Shown: positions 43,554-52,469, counted from the first letter of the stretch. The stretch: 64,000 nucleotides of DNA from DASRDU01 sp035560235 (GCA_035560235.1 DATMAG010000107.1:159898-223897), one strand, 5' to 3'. A program made the numbers and translations. The notes: generated by a model not told the origin, from the sequence alone.

Positions 43554-45296
43554 ATGCCAGCCCGAAAAGTACTCTCGTTTCTGCTCTGTTTCACGCTGCT
43601 GTTTTCATATGCAGTCGCGCCTGTCAGCTTCAGTTCGCTGCCTGTCAATCAGGCAGCCTCGCGTCCGCCGGTGCGAGGCCGACAGGGAATGGTGTCATCG
43701 GTCAGCGAAATCGCCTCGCAGGTCGGAGTGGATATTCTCAAGCGTGGCGGCAATGCGGTTGATGCTGCCGTTGCTGTCGGACTGGCGCTTGCTGTCGTCT
43801 GGCCTTCAGCGGGCAATCTCGGTGGTGGCGGATTTATGGTGATTCGTCAGGCGAACGGCAAGGCGACAGCGATTGATTACCGCGAGATGGCCCCGGCAGT
43901 CGCGCATCGCAACACTTACCTCGACAGCACAGGCGAATACATCAAAGAGTCATCCACCTTCGGACACAGGGCCGCCGGTGTCCCCGGAACAGTCGCAGGT
44001 CTGGCTTATGCACTCGAAAAATACGGCACGATGAAGTGGGCGCAGGTCGCTGAACCGGCGCGCCGCCTCGCGGCTGATGGCTTTCCGGTCTGGTACATGC
44101 TCGAACGCAGCCTCAGGGCCGGACAGGATGAACTCTCGCGCTACCCTGAAACGAAGCGCATCTTTCTGCGTGACGGGAAGCCTTACGAAACGGGCGAAAT
44201 CTTCCGGCAGCCGGAACTGGCCGCGACCCTGGCGCGCCTGATCAAATCGGGGCCGCGTGAATTTTATGAAGGCAAAACCGCACAGCTGATTGAAGCGAGC
44301 ATGAAACGCGCGCTCAATGGTCAGCAGTGGATCACCGTGCAGGATCTGAGGAATTACAGGGTCGTTGAGCGCGAACCGCTGCGCGCGACCTATCGCGGCT
44401 GTGAGGTCATCACGATGCCGCCGCCATCCTCGGGCGGAGTGGCGCTGATTGAAATGCTCAACATTCTGGAGAAGTTCGATCTGAAGGAGCTGGGCTTCGG
44501 CTCTGTTGCCTCGACTCACCTGAAGGTCGAAGCGATGCGCCGCGCCTTCGCTGACCGCGCCGAGTTTCTGGGCGATCCCGATTTCGTCAAAGTTCCGGTC
44601 GCCGGTCTGACTTCGCGTTCCTATGCCGAAAGGCTGGCGGCCACAATCAATCCTGATCGCGCCTCGACTTCGCAGGAGGTCGGTCACGGCAACCCGGCGG
44701 CTTACGAATCGGACGAAACCACTCACTTCACGGTCGTTGACAAGGATGGCAATGTGGCGACCAACACCTACACGCTGAATGACAGCTTCGGCAACAAGAT
44801 CACAGTCGAAGGCGCGGGCTTTCTGCTCAACAACGAGATGGACGACTTTGCGCCGAAGCCCGGTTCACCGAACGCCTACGGTCTGATTCAGGGCGAAGCC
44901 AATGCAGTGGCGGCGCGCAAACGACCGCTGTCGTCAATGACTCCGACCATTGTGCTGAAGGACGGCAGGCTGTGGTTTGCCATTGGCAGTCCGGGCGGGC
45001 CGACGATCATCAACACGGTGATGCAGGTCATCACCAACATAGTTGATTACGGCATGAACATTCAGCAGGCGATTGATGCGCCGCGCGTGCATCATCAGTG
45101 GCTGCCCGATCAGATCACATATGAGCCGCTCGGGCTGGCTCCGGACGTGCTGAAACGGCTGCAGGAGATGGGCCACCGGTTCGTCCAACGTCCGCGTTAT
45201 ATGGGCGACTGCGAGGCAATCATGATCGAAGACAAAACCGGCGTCCGGCTTGGCGGCAGCGATCCCAGGCTCGACGGCAGATCCATTGGTTATTGA
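43554..45296 (+). CDS. ggt: Gamma-glutamyltransferase
   Basis: Periplasmic enzyme of glutathione breakdown and transpeptidation, 580 residues. It has a signal peptide from about 1-25 (LSFLLCFTLLFSYAVAP). The autoprocessing nucleophile is Thr389 in ETTHFTVVDKDG, starting the small subunit. The large-subunit segment RGRQGMVSSVSEIASQVG and the residues LSSMTPTIVL, then GGPTIINTVMQV of the active site are typical. I chose ATG 43554; a TTG at 43470 would add 28 non-signal residues. Acts outside the cytoplasm. No glutathione synthesis genes are in the window. Confidence 0.93.
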   Translation: MPARKVLSFLLCFTLLFSYAVAPVSFSSLPVNQAASRPPVRGRQGMVSSVSEIASQVGVDILKRGGNAVDAAVAVGLALAVVWPSAGNLGGGGFMVIRQANGKATAIDYREMAPAVAHRNTYLDSTGEYIKESSTFGHRAAGVPGTVAGLAYALEKYGTMKWAQVAEPARRLAADGFPVWYMLERSLRAGQDELSRYPETKRIFLRDGKPYETGEIFRQPELAATLARLIKSGPREFYEGKTAQLIEASMKRALNGQQWITVQDLRNYRVVEREPLRATYRGCEVITMPPPSSGGVALIEMLNILEKFDLKELGFGSVASTHLKVEAMRRAFADRAEFLGDPDFVKVPVAGLTSRSYAERLAATINPDRASTSQEVGHGNPAAYESDETTHFTVVDKDGNVATNTYTLNDSFGNKITVEGAGFLLNNEMDDFAPKPGSPNAYGLIQGEANAVAARKRPLSSMTPTIVLKDGRLWFAIGSPGGPTIINTVMQVITNIVDYGMNIQQAIDAPRVHHQWLPDQITYEPLGLAPDVLKRLQEMGHRFVQRPRYMGDCEAIMIEDKTGVRLGGSDPRLDGRSIGY

Positions 45297-45625
45297 CCTT
45301 GTCACCGGCCAGGCAGTGCTGCGACGGCTGTCTGCCTGCGCCTTCCACTCTGTAGAATTTTCCTGGTTGTGTCGTTATGCCGGGCAGGAAATACCTGCCC
45401 GAAGGGCAACCGGACAGATAATCAGTCAGCGCAGTTGTTATTTCAGACTGCGGCCTGAAGCAGTCAAGTCACAGAATCTGTTCAGACTCCGCTTCTCCGG
45501 GGTCAGCTCACTGAGACCTGACCAGGGGAATTAATCACTGCTCCTTCCATGCTGGCACAAGCCTTGCCTGTCTTCCTGTGATTCACACTGACTCCGAGGG
45601 AGTCCTGTAACACGGGAGTGGTTTT
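45297..45625. other. Intergenic region upstream of the first receiver gene
   Basis: No credible gene lies in these 329 bases. They contain a compact hairpin (CGGGCAGG, loop AAATA, CCTGCCCG, 45381-45401), a probable sigma-54 promoter (45553-45567) and a small hairpin in the leader (GACTCC-GAG-GGAGTC, near 45590-45604). Confidence 0.5.
45553..45567 (+). promoter_or_regulatory. Probable sigma-54 (RpoN) promoter
   Basis: TGGCAC (45553-45558), five bases, then TTGC (45564-45567): the GG and GC dinucleotides are at the -24 and -12 spacing (12 bases apart) of the sigma-54 consensus. A start site near 45579 would give a leader of about 47 bases to the receiver gene. No sigma-70 promoter is evident there. 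Confidence 0.5.
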
Positions 45626-46033
45626 ATGTTCGATGGAAGATTCAGAATCCTCGTGGTCGAAGATGAGGAGAACACCCGGATGGCCCTGGCTGAACTGCTC
45701 CAGCTCGACGGGTTTGATGTGATCACGGCATGTGATGGTGAGGACGGTTATCAGAAGGCGCTCTGGTGCGATCCTGACATGATCATCACCGATCTGGTCA
45801 TGCCGGTGGTGGACGGTCTTGAAATGTCTCATCGGATCCGCAGTGAGCAGGGCCGGGTCAGTTCAGTTCCGATTCTGGCGCTGAGCGGCAATATGAATGA
45901 ATATCATCTGACGAGTCGCCTCAACTCCGGAATCAATCGTTTTGTGCGTAAACCAATCAGCGATTATCGCTCACTGGCCGAGACCATCAGGTCATTGCTG
46001 GTCTCGAAGCGGGCCGCTGTGCCGGTGGTTTGA
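45626..46033 (+). CDS. Stand-alone response-regulator receiver protein
   Basis: Single-domain receiver of 135 residues with no output domain. Acidic residues VVEDEEN, phospho-acceptor Asp56 in MIITDLVMPVVDG and conserved Lys in FVRKPISD are present. The helix-5 area is slightly longer than usual. Such proteins act through phosphorelay or protein contact. GGGAG precedes the ATG and a probable sigma-54 promoter lies upstream. A second receiver gene follows 249 bases downstream. Confidence 0.92.
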   Translation: MFDGRFRILVVEDEENTRMALAELLQLDGFDVITACDGEDGYQKALWCDPDMIITDLVMPVVDGLEMSHRIRSEQGRVSSVPILALSGNMNEYHLTSRLNSGINRFVRKPISDYRSLAETIRSLLVSKRAAVPVV

Positions 46034-46128
46034 AGCCGGATTGATTGACAGTCTCACATAATTCCCGCGTTCACTCGCTGCAAACCCGCATCAGCAGCGG
46101 TTTCTGTCAAAGTCAGTCCGGTTATACC

Positions 46129-46157
46129 TTGACGCTCAGGCGCCCAGTCACTAGAAT
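46129..46157 (+). promoter_or_regulatory. Sigma-70 promoter of the second receiver gene
   Basis: TTGACG (46129-46134), a 17-base spacer and TAGAAT (46152-46157). This gives the second receiver its own transcript with a leader of about 120 bases. Confidence 0.5.
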
Positions 46158-46282
46158 GCCCGCACCCCCGGAGCTGTGCGCATCAAGTAATGCTGTCAGC
46201 ATAACGGCATTGATTCTCCTGTCTGCTGCAGTTCTGTCAGTTCGCTCCTCCCCCGACGAGTCCCTGTGTTCCCTGAGGAACT

Positions 46283-46693
46283 ATGTCGAAAGAGTCTGCC
46301 CGCAAAGTTCTGGTCGTTGACGACAACGACGACATCCGTGAAATGCTCGCGGTGCTGCTCGATATGCAGGGATACAAGGTCGTCGTGGCAGCCGATGGTG
46401 AAGAGGCTGTCTCGGTTGCCAACCGCGAGGAACCGGACGTGATTCTGATGGATGTGATGATGCCGAAGCTGGACGGACTCGAAGCGGCGCGCCGGATCAC
46501 TCAGAACCCCAGACTCAGCAAAGTGCCGATCATCGGCCTTTCAGCCTTCAGCGATCCGCTCACTGAAAACGGCCAGACCAATTCATTCTCCTGGCGCGCT
46601 TACCTGCGCAAACCGATTGATGTTGATGAACTCGAACGGCTGCTCGTCAGGACCCTGCGCGAAGACGACAATGCACTGCGCCACAGAAACTGA
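46283..46693 (+). CDS. Stand-alone response-regulator receiver protein
   Basis: Single receiver domain of 136 residues. VVDDNDD, phospho-acceptor Asp57 in VILMDVMMPKLDG and Lys in YLRKPIDVDEL are all present. It is more canonical than the previous gene and is not a recent duplicate (the sequences differ widely). GAGGAA precedes the ATG. No kinase lies nearby. Confidence 0.92.
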   Translation: MSKESARKVLVVDDNDDIREMLAVLLDMQGYKVVVAADGEEAVSVANREEPDVILMDVMMPKLDGLEAARRITQNPRLSKVPIIGLSAFSDPLTENGQTNSFSWRAYLRKPIDVDELERLLVRTLREDDNALRHRN

Positions 46694-46714
46694 CCTCAAT
46701 TTTTCTCCTGCTAC

Positions 46715-47785
46715 TCACACGTTTTGATTCAGACTCATTCCTGCCATTCGCGCCGCGCCAAGCAGACCGGTGTTTTTGCCCAGCGTGGCGCTCAGAATCC
46801 GGCATTGCCGCGCAGCCAGCGGATGCGCCCACAATCGCGCTTCGCGTCGCACTTCGTTCAGATAAGGCCGCAGCGCCACGCCGAGTTCGCCGCCGATGAT
46901 CACCACTTCAGGATTGAAGATCGAAATCAGTTCTGCTACTCCGCGCCCGAGCCAGCCGCAGACATCCGTCACCACGCTGAGCGCCAGCGAATCGCCGCTG
47001 CGCGCGGCACGGATGATCGTCTCGGCAGTCAGATGCGTCGGGTCTTCAGAGACAACCTTGCTGAGGTGTGAATCCGCGTGTCCCGACCACTCCTCAATCG
47101 TGCGCCGCACCAGCGCGGCAGCAGCGGCTTCCGTTTCCAGACAGCCGCGCTGCGCATACTCTTCTCTGAATCCCTCGCTCAGGGCAAACCAGCCAGCGGC
47201 TCCGGCCACTCCGCCGATGCCCCGGATGATCTTTCCTTCAGCGATGATTCCGGCCTCGATTTTGCGGCCAATGCTGATGAAGACCGCGTGTTGTTTGCCT
47301 TCAGCCGCACCGCACCAGTGTTCGGCCACCACTCCGGCAGTCGCTTCTGAAGTCACTGTGATCACCGGCAGAGCCGAATCCAGCTTCTCGGCGCGCGCGC
47401 TTTTTGCTGATGCGGCCCGGCGCACATCCACACCTGAATCCTCGATGTGACGTTCGATCAGTTCCCGCAGCGCCAGGCGATCCCATCTCAGGCCCGGCGC
47501 AGTTACTCGCCCGGCCCGATGATCAACCTGACCAGGAATGCAGATGCCCACCGCCCTGATTTCAGAGTCTCCGCGCTCACCTGCCGTGCAGGTTTCCAGC
47601 AGCCCGCTGGTGACGGCCTGAACTGCGGCTTTGCCCCCGGTTTCAGGCAATTCGGCGCGACGGCTGAAAACAATGCGCGCGCGCTCATCCACGAGCGCCC
47701 CCACTATTGCGCCACGGCTCAGATCAAGCGCACAGGTCAGAGGAGTGTTTTTTGCCCTGCTCTGCTGACTATTGTTCTGACTCAC
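46715..47785 (-). CDS. ROK-family protein, possible sugar kinase
   Basis: Protein of 356 residues with the ROK (repressor, ORF, kinase) ASKHA fold: N-terminal ALDLSRGAIVGALVDE (phosphate-binding loop), FISIGRKIEAGIIAEGK, and the late NPEVVIIGGELG. The usual zinc motif CxCGxxGCxE of ROK kinases is absent: the equivalent place reads EYAQRGCLE, with only one Cys. It has no N-terminal helix-turn-helix, so kinase rather than repressor is likely, but the catalytic Asp is not obvious in the usual HD pair. Starts at GTG 47785, with AAGGAAGG upstream. Confidence 0.8.
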   Translation of the reverse strand: MSQNNSQQSRAKNTPLTCALDLSRGAIVGALVDERARIVFSRRAELPETGGKAAVQAVTSGLLETCTAGERGDSEIRAVGICIPGQVDHRAGRVTAPGLRWDRLALRELIERHIEDSGVDVRRAASAKSARAEKLDSALPVITVTSEATAGVVAEHWCGAAEGKQHAVFISIGRKIEAGIIAEGKIIRGIGGVAGAAGWFALSEGFREEYAQRGCLETEAAAAALVRRTIEEWSGHADSHLSKVVSEDPTHLTAETIIRAARSGDSLALSVVTDVCGWLGRGVAELISIFNPEVVIIGGELGVALRPYLNEVRREARLWAHPLAARQCRILSATLGKNTGLLGAARMAGMSLNQNV

Positions 47786-47810
47786 AGCGAAGCCTTCCTT
47801 TCAGGCAATC

Positions 47811-47849
47811 AGCCTTCAGCCTCGTAATGCAAAGCCGAACTGAAGGCTG
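47811..47849. repeat. Inverted repeat CAGCCTTCAG / CTGAAGGCTG in a divergent promoter region
   Basis: Ten-base perfect arms (47811-47820 and 47840-47849) with a 19-base spacer, between the ROK gene and the FKBP promoter. It could be an operator for one of the two divergent genes. Similar CAGCCTTCAGCCTG words recur at 48542 and 10171, so it may instead be another dispersed gap repeat. Confidence 0.4.
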
Positions 47850-47857
47850 TCATGATT

Positions 47858-47886
47858 TTGACCACAGCGCACGTGATGGCTATGAT
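47858..47886 (+). promoter_or_regulatory. Sigma-70 promoter of the FKBP lipoprotein gene
   Basis: TTGACC (47858-47863), a 17-base spacer and TATGAT (47881-47886), with a leader of about 60 bases to ATG 47954. Confidence 0.55.
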
Positions 47887-47953
47887 ACTGCGCATCCATT
47901 CCGGCCCCGTAATCTGACTTATCTGAAGCCTCGTCATAACCCGGAGATAATTT

Positions 47954-48508
47954 ATGAAGTATGTTTTTCCGACTATCGCAACTCTGCTGCTGACGCTGAC
48001 CGGCTGTCAGAATCATTCAGGCAATCAGACTGCGATAAACTCTCCCGCGGCCTCACAGCCGGTTGCCACTGCTTCACCTGCAGGCACGCCAGCCAGCGAA
48101 GCATCAGTTGCAGGCAAATCTGCCGACGAATTGAAAGCTACGCCATCCGGCCTGCAGTATCAAGACCTCGTCGTGGGTGACGGGCCAAAGCCGCTCTTCG
48201 GACAGACAGTCTCGGTTCATTACACCGGCCGGTTCCAGAACGGACAGCAGTTTGAATCGAGCCTCGGAGGCAGACCCATCAGCTTCAAGCTGGGCATGGA
48301 CAGCATCATCAAAGGCTGGCACATCGGCATCGGCGGCGACGGAGGCAAAACCATCGAAGCCATGCGTGTGGGCGGCAAACGCAAACTCATCCTTCCGCCC
48401 GAGCTGGCCTATGGCAAGGAGGGCAACGGAAAAATTCCGCCGAACGCCACACTGATCTTCGAGGTGGAACTGGTCGGGATCAAAAAAGCCTCTGCCTTCG
48501 GAATGTAG
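47954..48508 (+). CDS. FKBP-type peptidyl-prolyl isomerase, lipoprotein
   Basis: Folding helper of the cell envelope, 184 residues. The lipobox LTLTGC puts the lipid on Cys18. A Ser/Ala/Thr-rich linker (about 19-60) leads to the FKBP domain (about 68-180): GLQYQDLVVGDGPKPLFGQT, VSVHYTGRFQNGQQFESS, RPISFKLG, IGGDGGKTIEAMRVGGKRKL and FEVELVGI. The active-site residues Tyr, Phe and Asp of FKBPs are largely kept (YTG, FELL-like segment replaced by FESS). Its envelope location complements cytoplasmic trigger factor. Confidence 0.93.
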   Translation: MKYVFPTIATLLLTLTGCQNHSGNQTAINSPAASQPVATASPAGTPASEASVAGKSADELKATPSGLQYQDLVVGDGPKPLFGQTVSVHYTGRFQNGQQFESSLGGRPISFKLGMDSIIKGWHIGIGGDGGKTIEAMRVGGKRKLILPPELAYGKEGNGKIPPNATLIFEVELVGIKKASAFGM

Positions 48509-48568
48509 GAATCAAAGCCGGTCAGAACGCGGTCTGCTGACTCAGCCTTCAGCCTGGCTTTTTACTTT

Positions 48569-49363
48569 TTATCGAATCTGCGAAAACGGCGCAGGCCGCA
48601 GAAACGCGCTGTGAATGACTGACACCGCTTCGGCATCAGTCCAGCCGGGTCTGACTTTGATGCGATTGAAATCGGGGCTGGCGACGAACTTTGCCCAGGC
48701 TTTTTCACGCTGCTCCATATTGTCGAAACCAACCATGTAAGTCAGCGAAGGCATGCGCTGTCCGGCTGTGGTAGCGCCAAAGAAGACGGGCGCGAAGCCG
48801 CAGTCGCGGAAGATGCCGATCTCTTCCTGATTGAACATCTCAATCTTGTTCCTGAGCGACAGCGTCGTGCGTGATTCGTAGGTGCGCAACTCAAAGACGC
48901 GAAGCTGCGGTTTGCCGTCCTGATCGGGCAGCGGCTTCGGCGCTTCGATCTGCGGATGCTTTTCAAAGGCCCGCAGCAGCGTCGTTTCATAACGCACGTA
49001 AGGCAGTTCGCCCGCGCCTTCGAGTTCCTGCAACGCCCTGCCGTATTCCCTGTCATTCATCAGCCGCTCGTGCGCTGACTGCATTTCAGCGAGCGATTTG
49101 TAATCAGTGACGACCAGCAGGCCGGGGCGCATGACTCCGGCAATCGCCGTAAAGCAACCGACCGGCCCGATGCCCTGCCGCTTCATCGCCGGCAGAAAGT
49201 GGTCGCGAAAGAAATCCGGCAGGCGATTCGGCTTCAGGTCATTGCGCGTTTCATAGCTGCGCAGTTCGTAATAATGCACGCCTTCTGCGGCCTGCGCGGT
49301 ACTGCTGATGCTGCCAGCAAGCCCCGCAGCGATTCCTGTTTTCAAAACGTGACGACGATTCAA
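48569..49363 (-). CDS. NIPSNAP-family protein with possible twin-arginine signal
   Basis: Protein of 264 residues. It begins with NRRHVLKTGIAAGLAGSIS, which resembles a twin-arginine signal (RR followed by a hydrophobic stretch, ending TAQAAEG). The mature part holds two NIPSNAP-like ferredoxin-fold repeats (VHYYELRSYETRNDLK and LRVFELRTYESRTTLS). Function unknown. I chose the TTG at 49363 because AGGAGG lies five bases upstream; the longer TTG at 49390 has no such site. A TatA gene is present in the window. Confidence 0.85.
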   Translation of the reverse strand: MNRRHVLKTGIAAGLAGSISSTAQAAEGVHYYELRSYETRNDLKPNRLPDFFRDHFLPAMKRQGIGPVGCFTAIAGVMRPGLLVVTDYKSLAEMQSAHERLMNDREYGRALQELEGAGELPYVRYETTLLRAFEKHPQIEAPKPLPDQDGKPQLRVFELRTYESRTTLSLRNKIEMFNQEEIGIFRDCGFAPVFFGATTAGQRMPSLTYMVGFDNMEQREKAWAKFVASPDFNRIKVRPGWTDAEAVSVIHSAFLRPAPFSQIR

Positions 49364-49397
49364 GGCTGCCTCCTGTGATGTGCTCGACAAGCCGTCT

Positions 49398-50996
49398 TCA
49401 ATTCACCTTCTTTTCCCTGCCCTGCCATTGCTGATTGCGCAGCACGTTCTTCTGAATCTTTCCGGTCGCGGTGCGCGGCAGGGCGTCCATAAAGATGATC
49501 TTCTTCGGGCATTTGAAATGGGCCATTCGTTCGCGGCAGAAGCCGATCAGTTCATCTGCTGTTGCTGACTCGCCGGGTTTCAGCACCACAATCGCCATCG
49601 GCACTTCGCCCCACTTTTCATCAGGCACGGCGATGCAGGCGGCTTCAAGCACTGCCGGATGCTTGTAAAGCATGCCTTCGATTTCAATTGATGAAACATT
49701 CTCGCCGCCTGAAATGATCAGATCCTTCTTGCGATCCACAACCTCGATGAAACCTTCGCCGTCGAGCGTCGCCATATCGCCGGTGTGAAACCAGCCGTCA
49801 ACGATCACGGCATCGGTCGCTTCAGGCTGCCGCCAGTAACCGGCCATCACGACATTGCTGCGCGCAATCACTTCACCGACGGACTGACCATCAGCAGGCA
49901 CGTCGTGGCCTGCGTCATCAACCACGCGCAATTCAACGCCGAGCATTGGGTATCCGGTGCGCGTCTGCATCCGGTACTTCTCTTCAACCGGCCAGTCCTG
50001 CATATTCGGCTTGAGCTTTGAGACAGTCAGGAACGGCGCGGTTTCAGTCAGCCCGTAAATCTGAATGACCTGCCAGCCCAGGCGTTCCTGCATCGCCCTG
50101 ATCAGCGCCATTGGCGGGGCTGAACCGGCAGTGCCGACCCTGACCGCTTTCGGCAGGGCTTCCAGCGTCTTTTCATCCAGCGGATGATTCATCGCCAGAT
50201 TGATCATCGTCGGCGGCATGCAGGCGAATGAGACATTCTCTTTGATGACGACATCAAAGAATGCGCCCGCCTCATACTTTTTCATGACCACGTGAGTCGC
50301 GCCCACGCCCGTCGCGGCGTAAGGCACGCCCCAGCCGTTGCAATGAAACATCGCCAGCGTGTGCAGGTAAACGTCAGCGTCGCGCAGCCCGAATTCAATC
50401 GTGGCGTTGATCGCATTCATATACAGATTGCGATGCGTCAGCATCACGCCCTTCGGCTTGCCCGTCGTGCCCGAAGTGTAAAGCAGCGCCGATGGTTCGT
50501 TTTCATCAATCACCGCCGGTTCAGCCTGTTCAGCCGGAGCTGATGCAAGCAAGGCTTCATAATTCTGCCAGCCTGGCGGAACGCCGTTCGGATCGTCAGC
50601 GCCGACGAGGAAGTGCTCAACGCTTGTCAGTTGCGGGCGGATTTCGTCAATCAGATGCGTCAGGCCTTCTTCGACGATGACCACCTTCGCTTCGCCGTGA
50701 TTGAGGATGTATTCAAAGTCGGAAGGTACGAGGCGAAAGTTGAGCGACATCAGAATCGCTCCGGTGAGCGGCGCGCCGAAAAAAGCTTCGAGCATGCGAT
50801 GACAGTTCTGCGACAGAATCGCCACGCGGTCGCCGTGCCGCACGCCCAGACTGCGCATCGCGTGCGCCCAGGCGTTGACGCGCCCGCCGAACTGCCGGTA
50901 AGTGAACCGATGCTGCCCGCACACAACCGCTTCCCTGTCCGGCCAGACAGCCAGCGCGCGTTTGAGAAAATCGTATTCATTCAACGGAACGATCAT
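49398..50996 (-). CDS. Fatty-acyl-CoA synthetase (acyl-CoA ligase)
   Basis: AMP-forming ligase that activates a fatty or aryl acid as its CoA ester, 532 residues. The AMP loop is LLYTSGTTGKPKGV at 171-184; then YGLTETAPF, GWFHTGDMATLDGEG and the C-terminal domain with KKDLIISGGENVSS and the late catalytic Lys in TATGKIQK. The chain length of the substrate is unknown. AGGAG precedes the ATG. An enoyl-CoA hydratase is encoded nearby, which may indicate beta-oxidation or a related acid pathway. Confidence 0.92.
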   Translation of the reverse strand: MIVPLNEYDFLKRALAVWPDREAVVCGQHRFTYRQFGGRVNAWAHAMRSLGVRHGDRVAILSQNCHRMLEAFFGAPLTGAILMSLNFRLVPSDFEYILNHGEAKVVIVEEGLTHLIDEIRPQLTSVEHFLVGADDPNGVPPGWQNYEALLASAPAEQAEPAVIDENEPSALLYTSGTTGKPKGVMLTHRNLYMNAINATIEFGLRDADVYLHTLAMFHCNGWGVPYAATGVGATHVVMKKYEAGAFFDVVIKENVSFACMPPTMINLAMNHPLDEKTLEALPKAVRVGTAGSAPPMALIRAMQERLGWQVIQIYGLTETAPFLTVSKLKPNMQDWPVEEKYRMQTRTGYPMLGVELRVVDDAGHDVPADGQSVGEVIARSNVVMAGYWRQPEATDAVIVDGWFHTGDMATLDGEGFIEVVDRKKDLIISGGENVSSIEIEGMLYKHPAVLEAACIAVPDEKWGEVPMAIVVLKPGESATADELIGFCRERMAHFKCPKKIIFMDALPRTATGKIQKNVLRNQQWQGREKKVN

Positions 50997-51098
50997 GGTT
51001 TTTCTCCTGCTGTCGGGTTTGCGTCCTGCGGTGCTGGAATGCGCGGCAGTTTAGCACAGTTCGATGGCCAGGCATGAACCTCCACTGGAACAACCTGA

Positions 51099-51127
51099 TT
51101 GCACAGGTCACGAAAGCAGCTTATTAT
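51099..51127 (+). promoter_or_regulatory. Candidate promoter of the TIGR04255 cassette
   Basis: TTGCAC (51099-51104), a 17-base spacer and TATTAT (51122-51127), giving a leader of about 50 bases to ATG 51187. It would serve all three cassette genes. Confidence 0.5.
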
Positions 51128-51186
51128 TCTCACAGGCCTGTTCCGGATTCAGTGGGATAAATTTACTTTTGCTCAGTGAGGTTGCG

Positions 51187-51990
51187 ATGGCTCAAACGCT
51201 GAAACTGCCTAAGTTCGATAACCCACCATTGATTGAGGCAGCGTTAGGAATTGAGTTTGAGCCGCTTCAAAGATGGGATATCCTGCACTTCGGTTTATTC
51301 TGGGGGCAGATCAGAAACAAGTATCCGCAATACATAATTCAGCCTCCTCTTGATTCACAGTTGGAAGTGTTCGGAGAGAGTAATAAACAGGTCACGATGA
51401 CATTCCCCTTTGTTGGCCCTCCAGAAGTACGCTGCTGGTTTATCAATCAGCCGCAAACCTGGTTGCTTCAGGTACAACGTGAACGTGTTGTGCTCAACTG
51501 GCGGAAAACACCTGCTGCCGGGGAATATCCGCGTTTTCATAAGCTCCAGACTCGTTTTGAGGAAGAGTGGTTACAGTTTCGCACTTTCGTCAAAGATAAT
51601 GATGTCGGCGATCTGAAGCCCCTGCAATGTGAGTTGAGTTACTTCAATCATATCGAGCTGCCAGATGGATGGCGGGAGACTGAGATTCTCAGTAGTTACT
51701 TTCCCTGCTGGACGGGAGGATCTTCGGGTTCTTTTCTTCCGGTTCCCGAAATTGTGACCATTAACACCAGATATACCTTGCCTGAAAATCAGGGCCGATT
51801 GCATATCTCGATGCAACCGGTGTTTCGACATGCAGATGCGAAAGAGGTAATTCAATTAACAGTTACAGCTCGTGTTCTGAGTGACCCTGACATACAGAAA
51901 GCCATTCAGATCGCGCATGAGTGGGCTGTTTGCGGTTTTACTGACTTTACTTCCTCAGCAATGCATGATCTTTGGGGGAGAAGACAATGA
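51187..51990 (+). CDS. TIGR04255-family protein, first gene of a three-gene cassette
   Basis: Protein of 267 residues. The N-terminus KFDNPPLIEAALGIEFEPLQ and the HFGLFWGQIRNKYP segment match what I know as the sporadically distributed TIGR04255 family, of unknown function. There is no signal peptide or membrane segment. Base composition is clearly lower in GC than the neighbours: the line 51241-51300 has 27 G+C of 60, while 50821-50880 has 46. ATG 51187 is preceded by GAGG; longer frames add residues that do not fit the family. Overlaps the next gene by four bases (ATGA). Probably acquired by transfer. Confidence 0.82.
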   Translation: MAQTLKLPKFDNPPLIEAALGIEFEPLQRWDILHFGLFWGQIRNKYPQYIIQPPLDSQLEVFGESNKQVTMTFPFVGPPEVRCWFINQPQTWLLQVQRERVVLNWRKTPAAGEYPRFHKLQTRFEEEWLQFRTFVKDNDVGDLKPLQCELSYFNHIELPDGWRETEILSSYFPCWTGGSSGSFLPVPEIVTINTRYTLPENQGRLHISMQPVFRHADAKEVIQLTVTARVLSDPDIQKAIQIAHEWAVCGFTDFTSSAMHDLWGRRQ

Positions 51991-52463
51991 TTGAAGGCCT
52001 GTTACAGATGTCTGCACTCACCAGCCCTGTCCCTCGCACAGATCAGACTATTGTGCAGTGGACTGCAACGACCCCGCTTGATAACAGCAGTCGCTGGCTA
52101 CGCAAGGCGCAAAAAAGGATCCAGGAGCTGGCAGCGTTGCCGGAAAACTGGGACAGTTATGGTAGTCGCCCAATCCAGCCAGCCGCCATCAAAGGGGCTG
52201 GTGACCTTATTGCCCTCCTGTCGCAGCTTAGATCAGCTCAGCCTGAGATTTTCCCTGTGCCGGGCGGGGGGATTCAGCTTGAACTGCACAATCGACAGCG
52301 TGAAATTGAAATTGAGATCCTTCCAGATGGCAACATTGAGTATCTGATTACAGATGATGATGGACAGATGCGCGAAGGTCACGTCCCTGCAGGTTCGACA
52401 GGAGAAATATACCGACTTATTTATTGGTTTGGACAAGAACATTCAAAAACTGTCGGGTTTTGA
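51987..52463 (+). CDS. Second cassette protein, unknown function
   Basis: Protein of 158 residues with the notable segment LPENWDSYGSRPIQPAAIKG and later IFPVPGGGIQLELHN followed by IEIEILPDGNIEYL. It is soluble and acidic, with no signal or membrane segment. I recall similar sequences next to TIGR04255 genes in other genomes, but no function. The ATGA overlap with the upstream gene and GGGGAG before the ATG indicate coupled translation. GC content is as low as in its neighbours. Confidence 0.75.
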   Translation: MIEGLLQMSALTSPVPRTDQTIVQWTATTPLDNSSRWLRKAQKRIQELAALPENWDSYGSRPIQPAAIKGAGDLIALLSQLRSAQPEIFPVPGGGIQLELHNRQREIEIEILPDGNIEYLITDDDGQMREGHVPAGSTGEIYRLIYWFGQEHSKTVGF

Positions 52464-52469
52464 ATTTTC

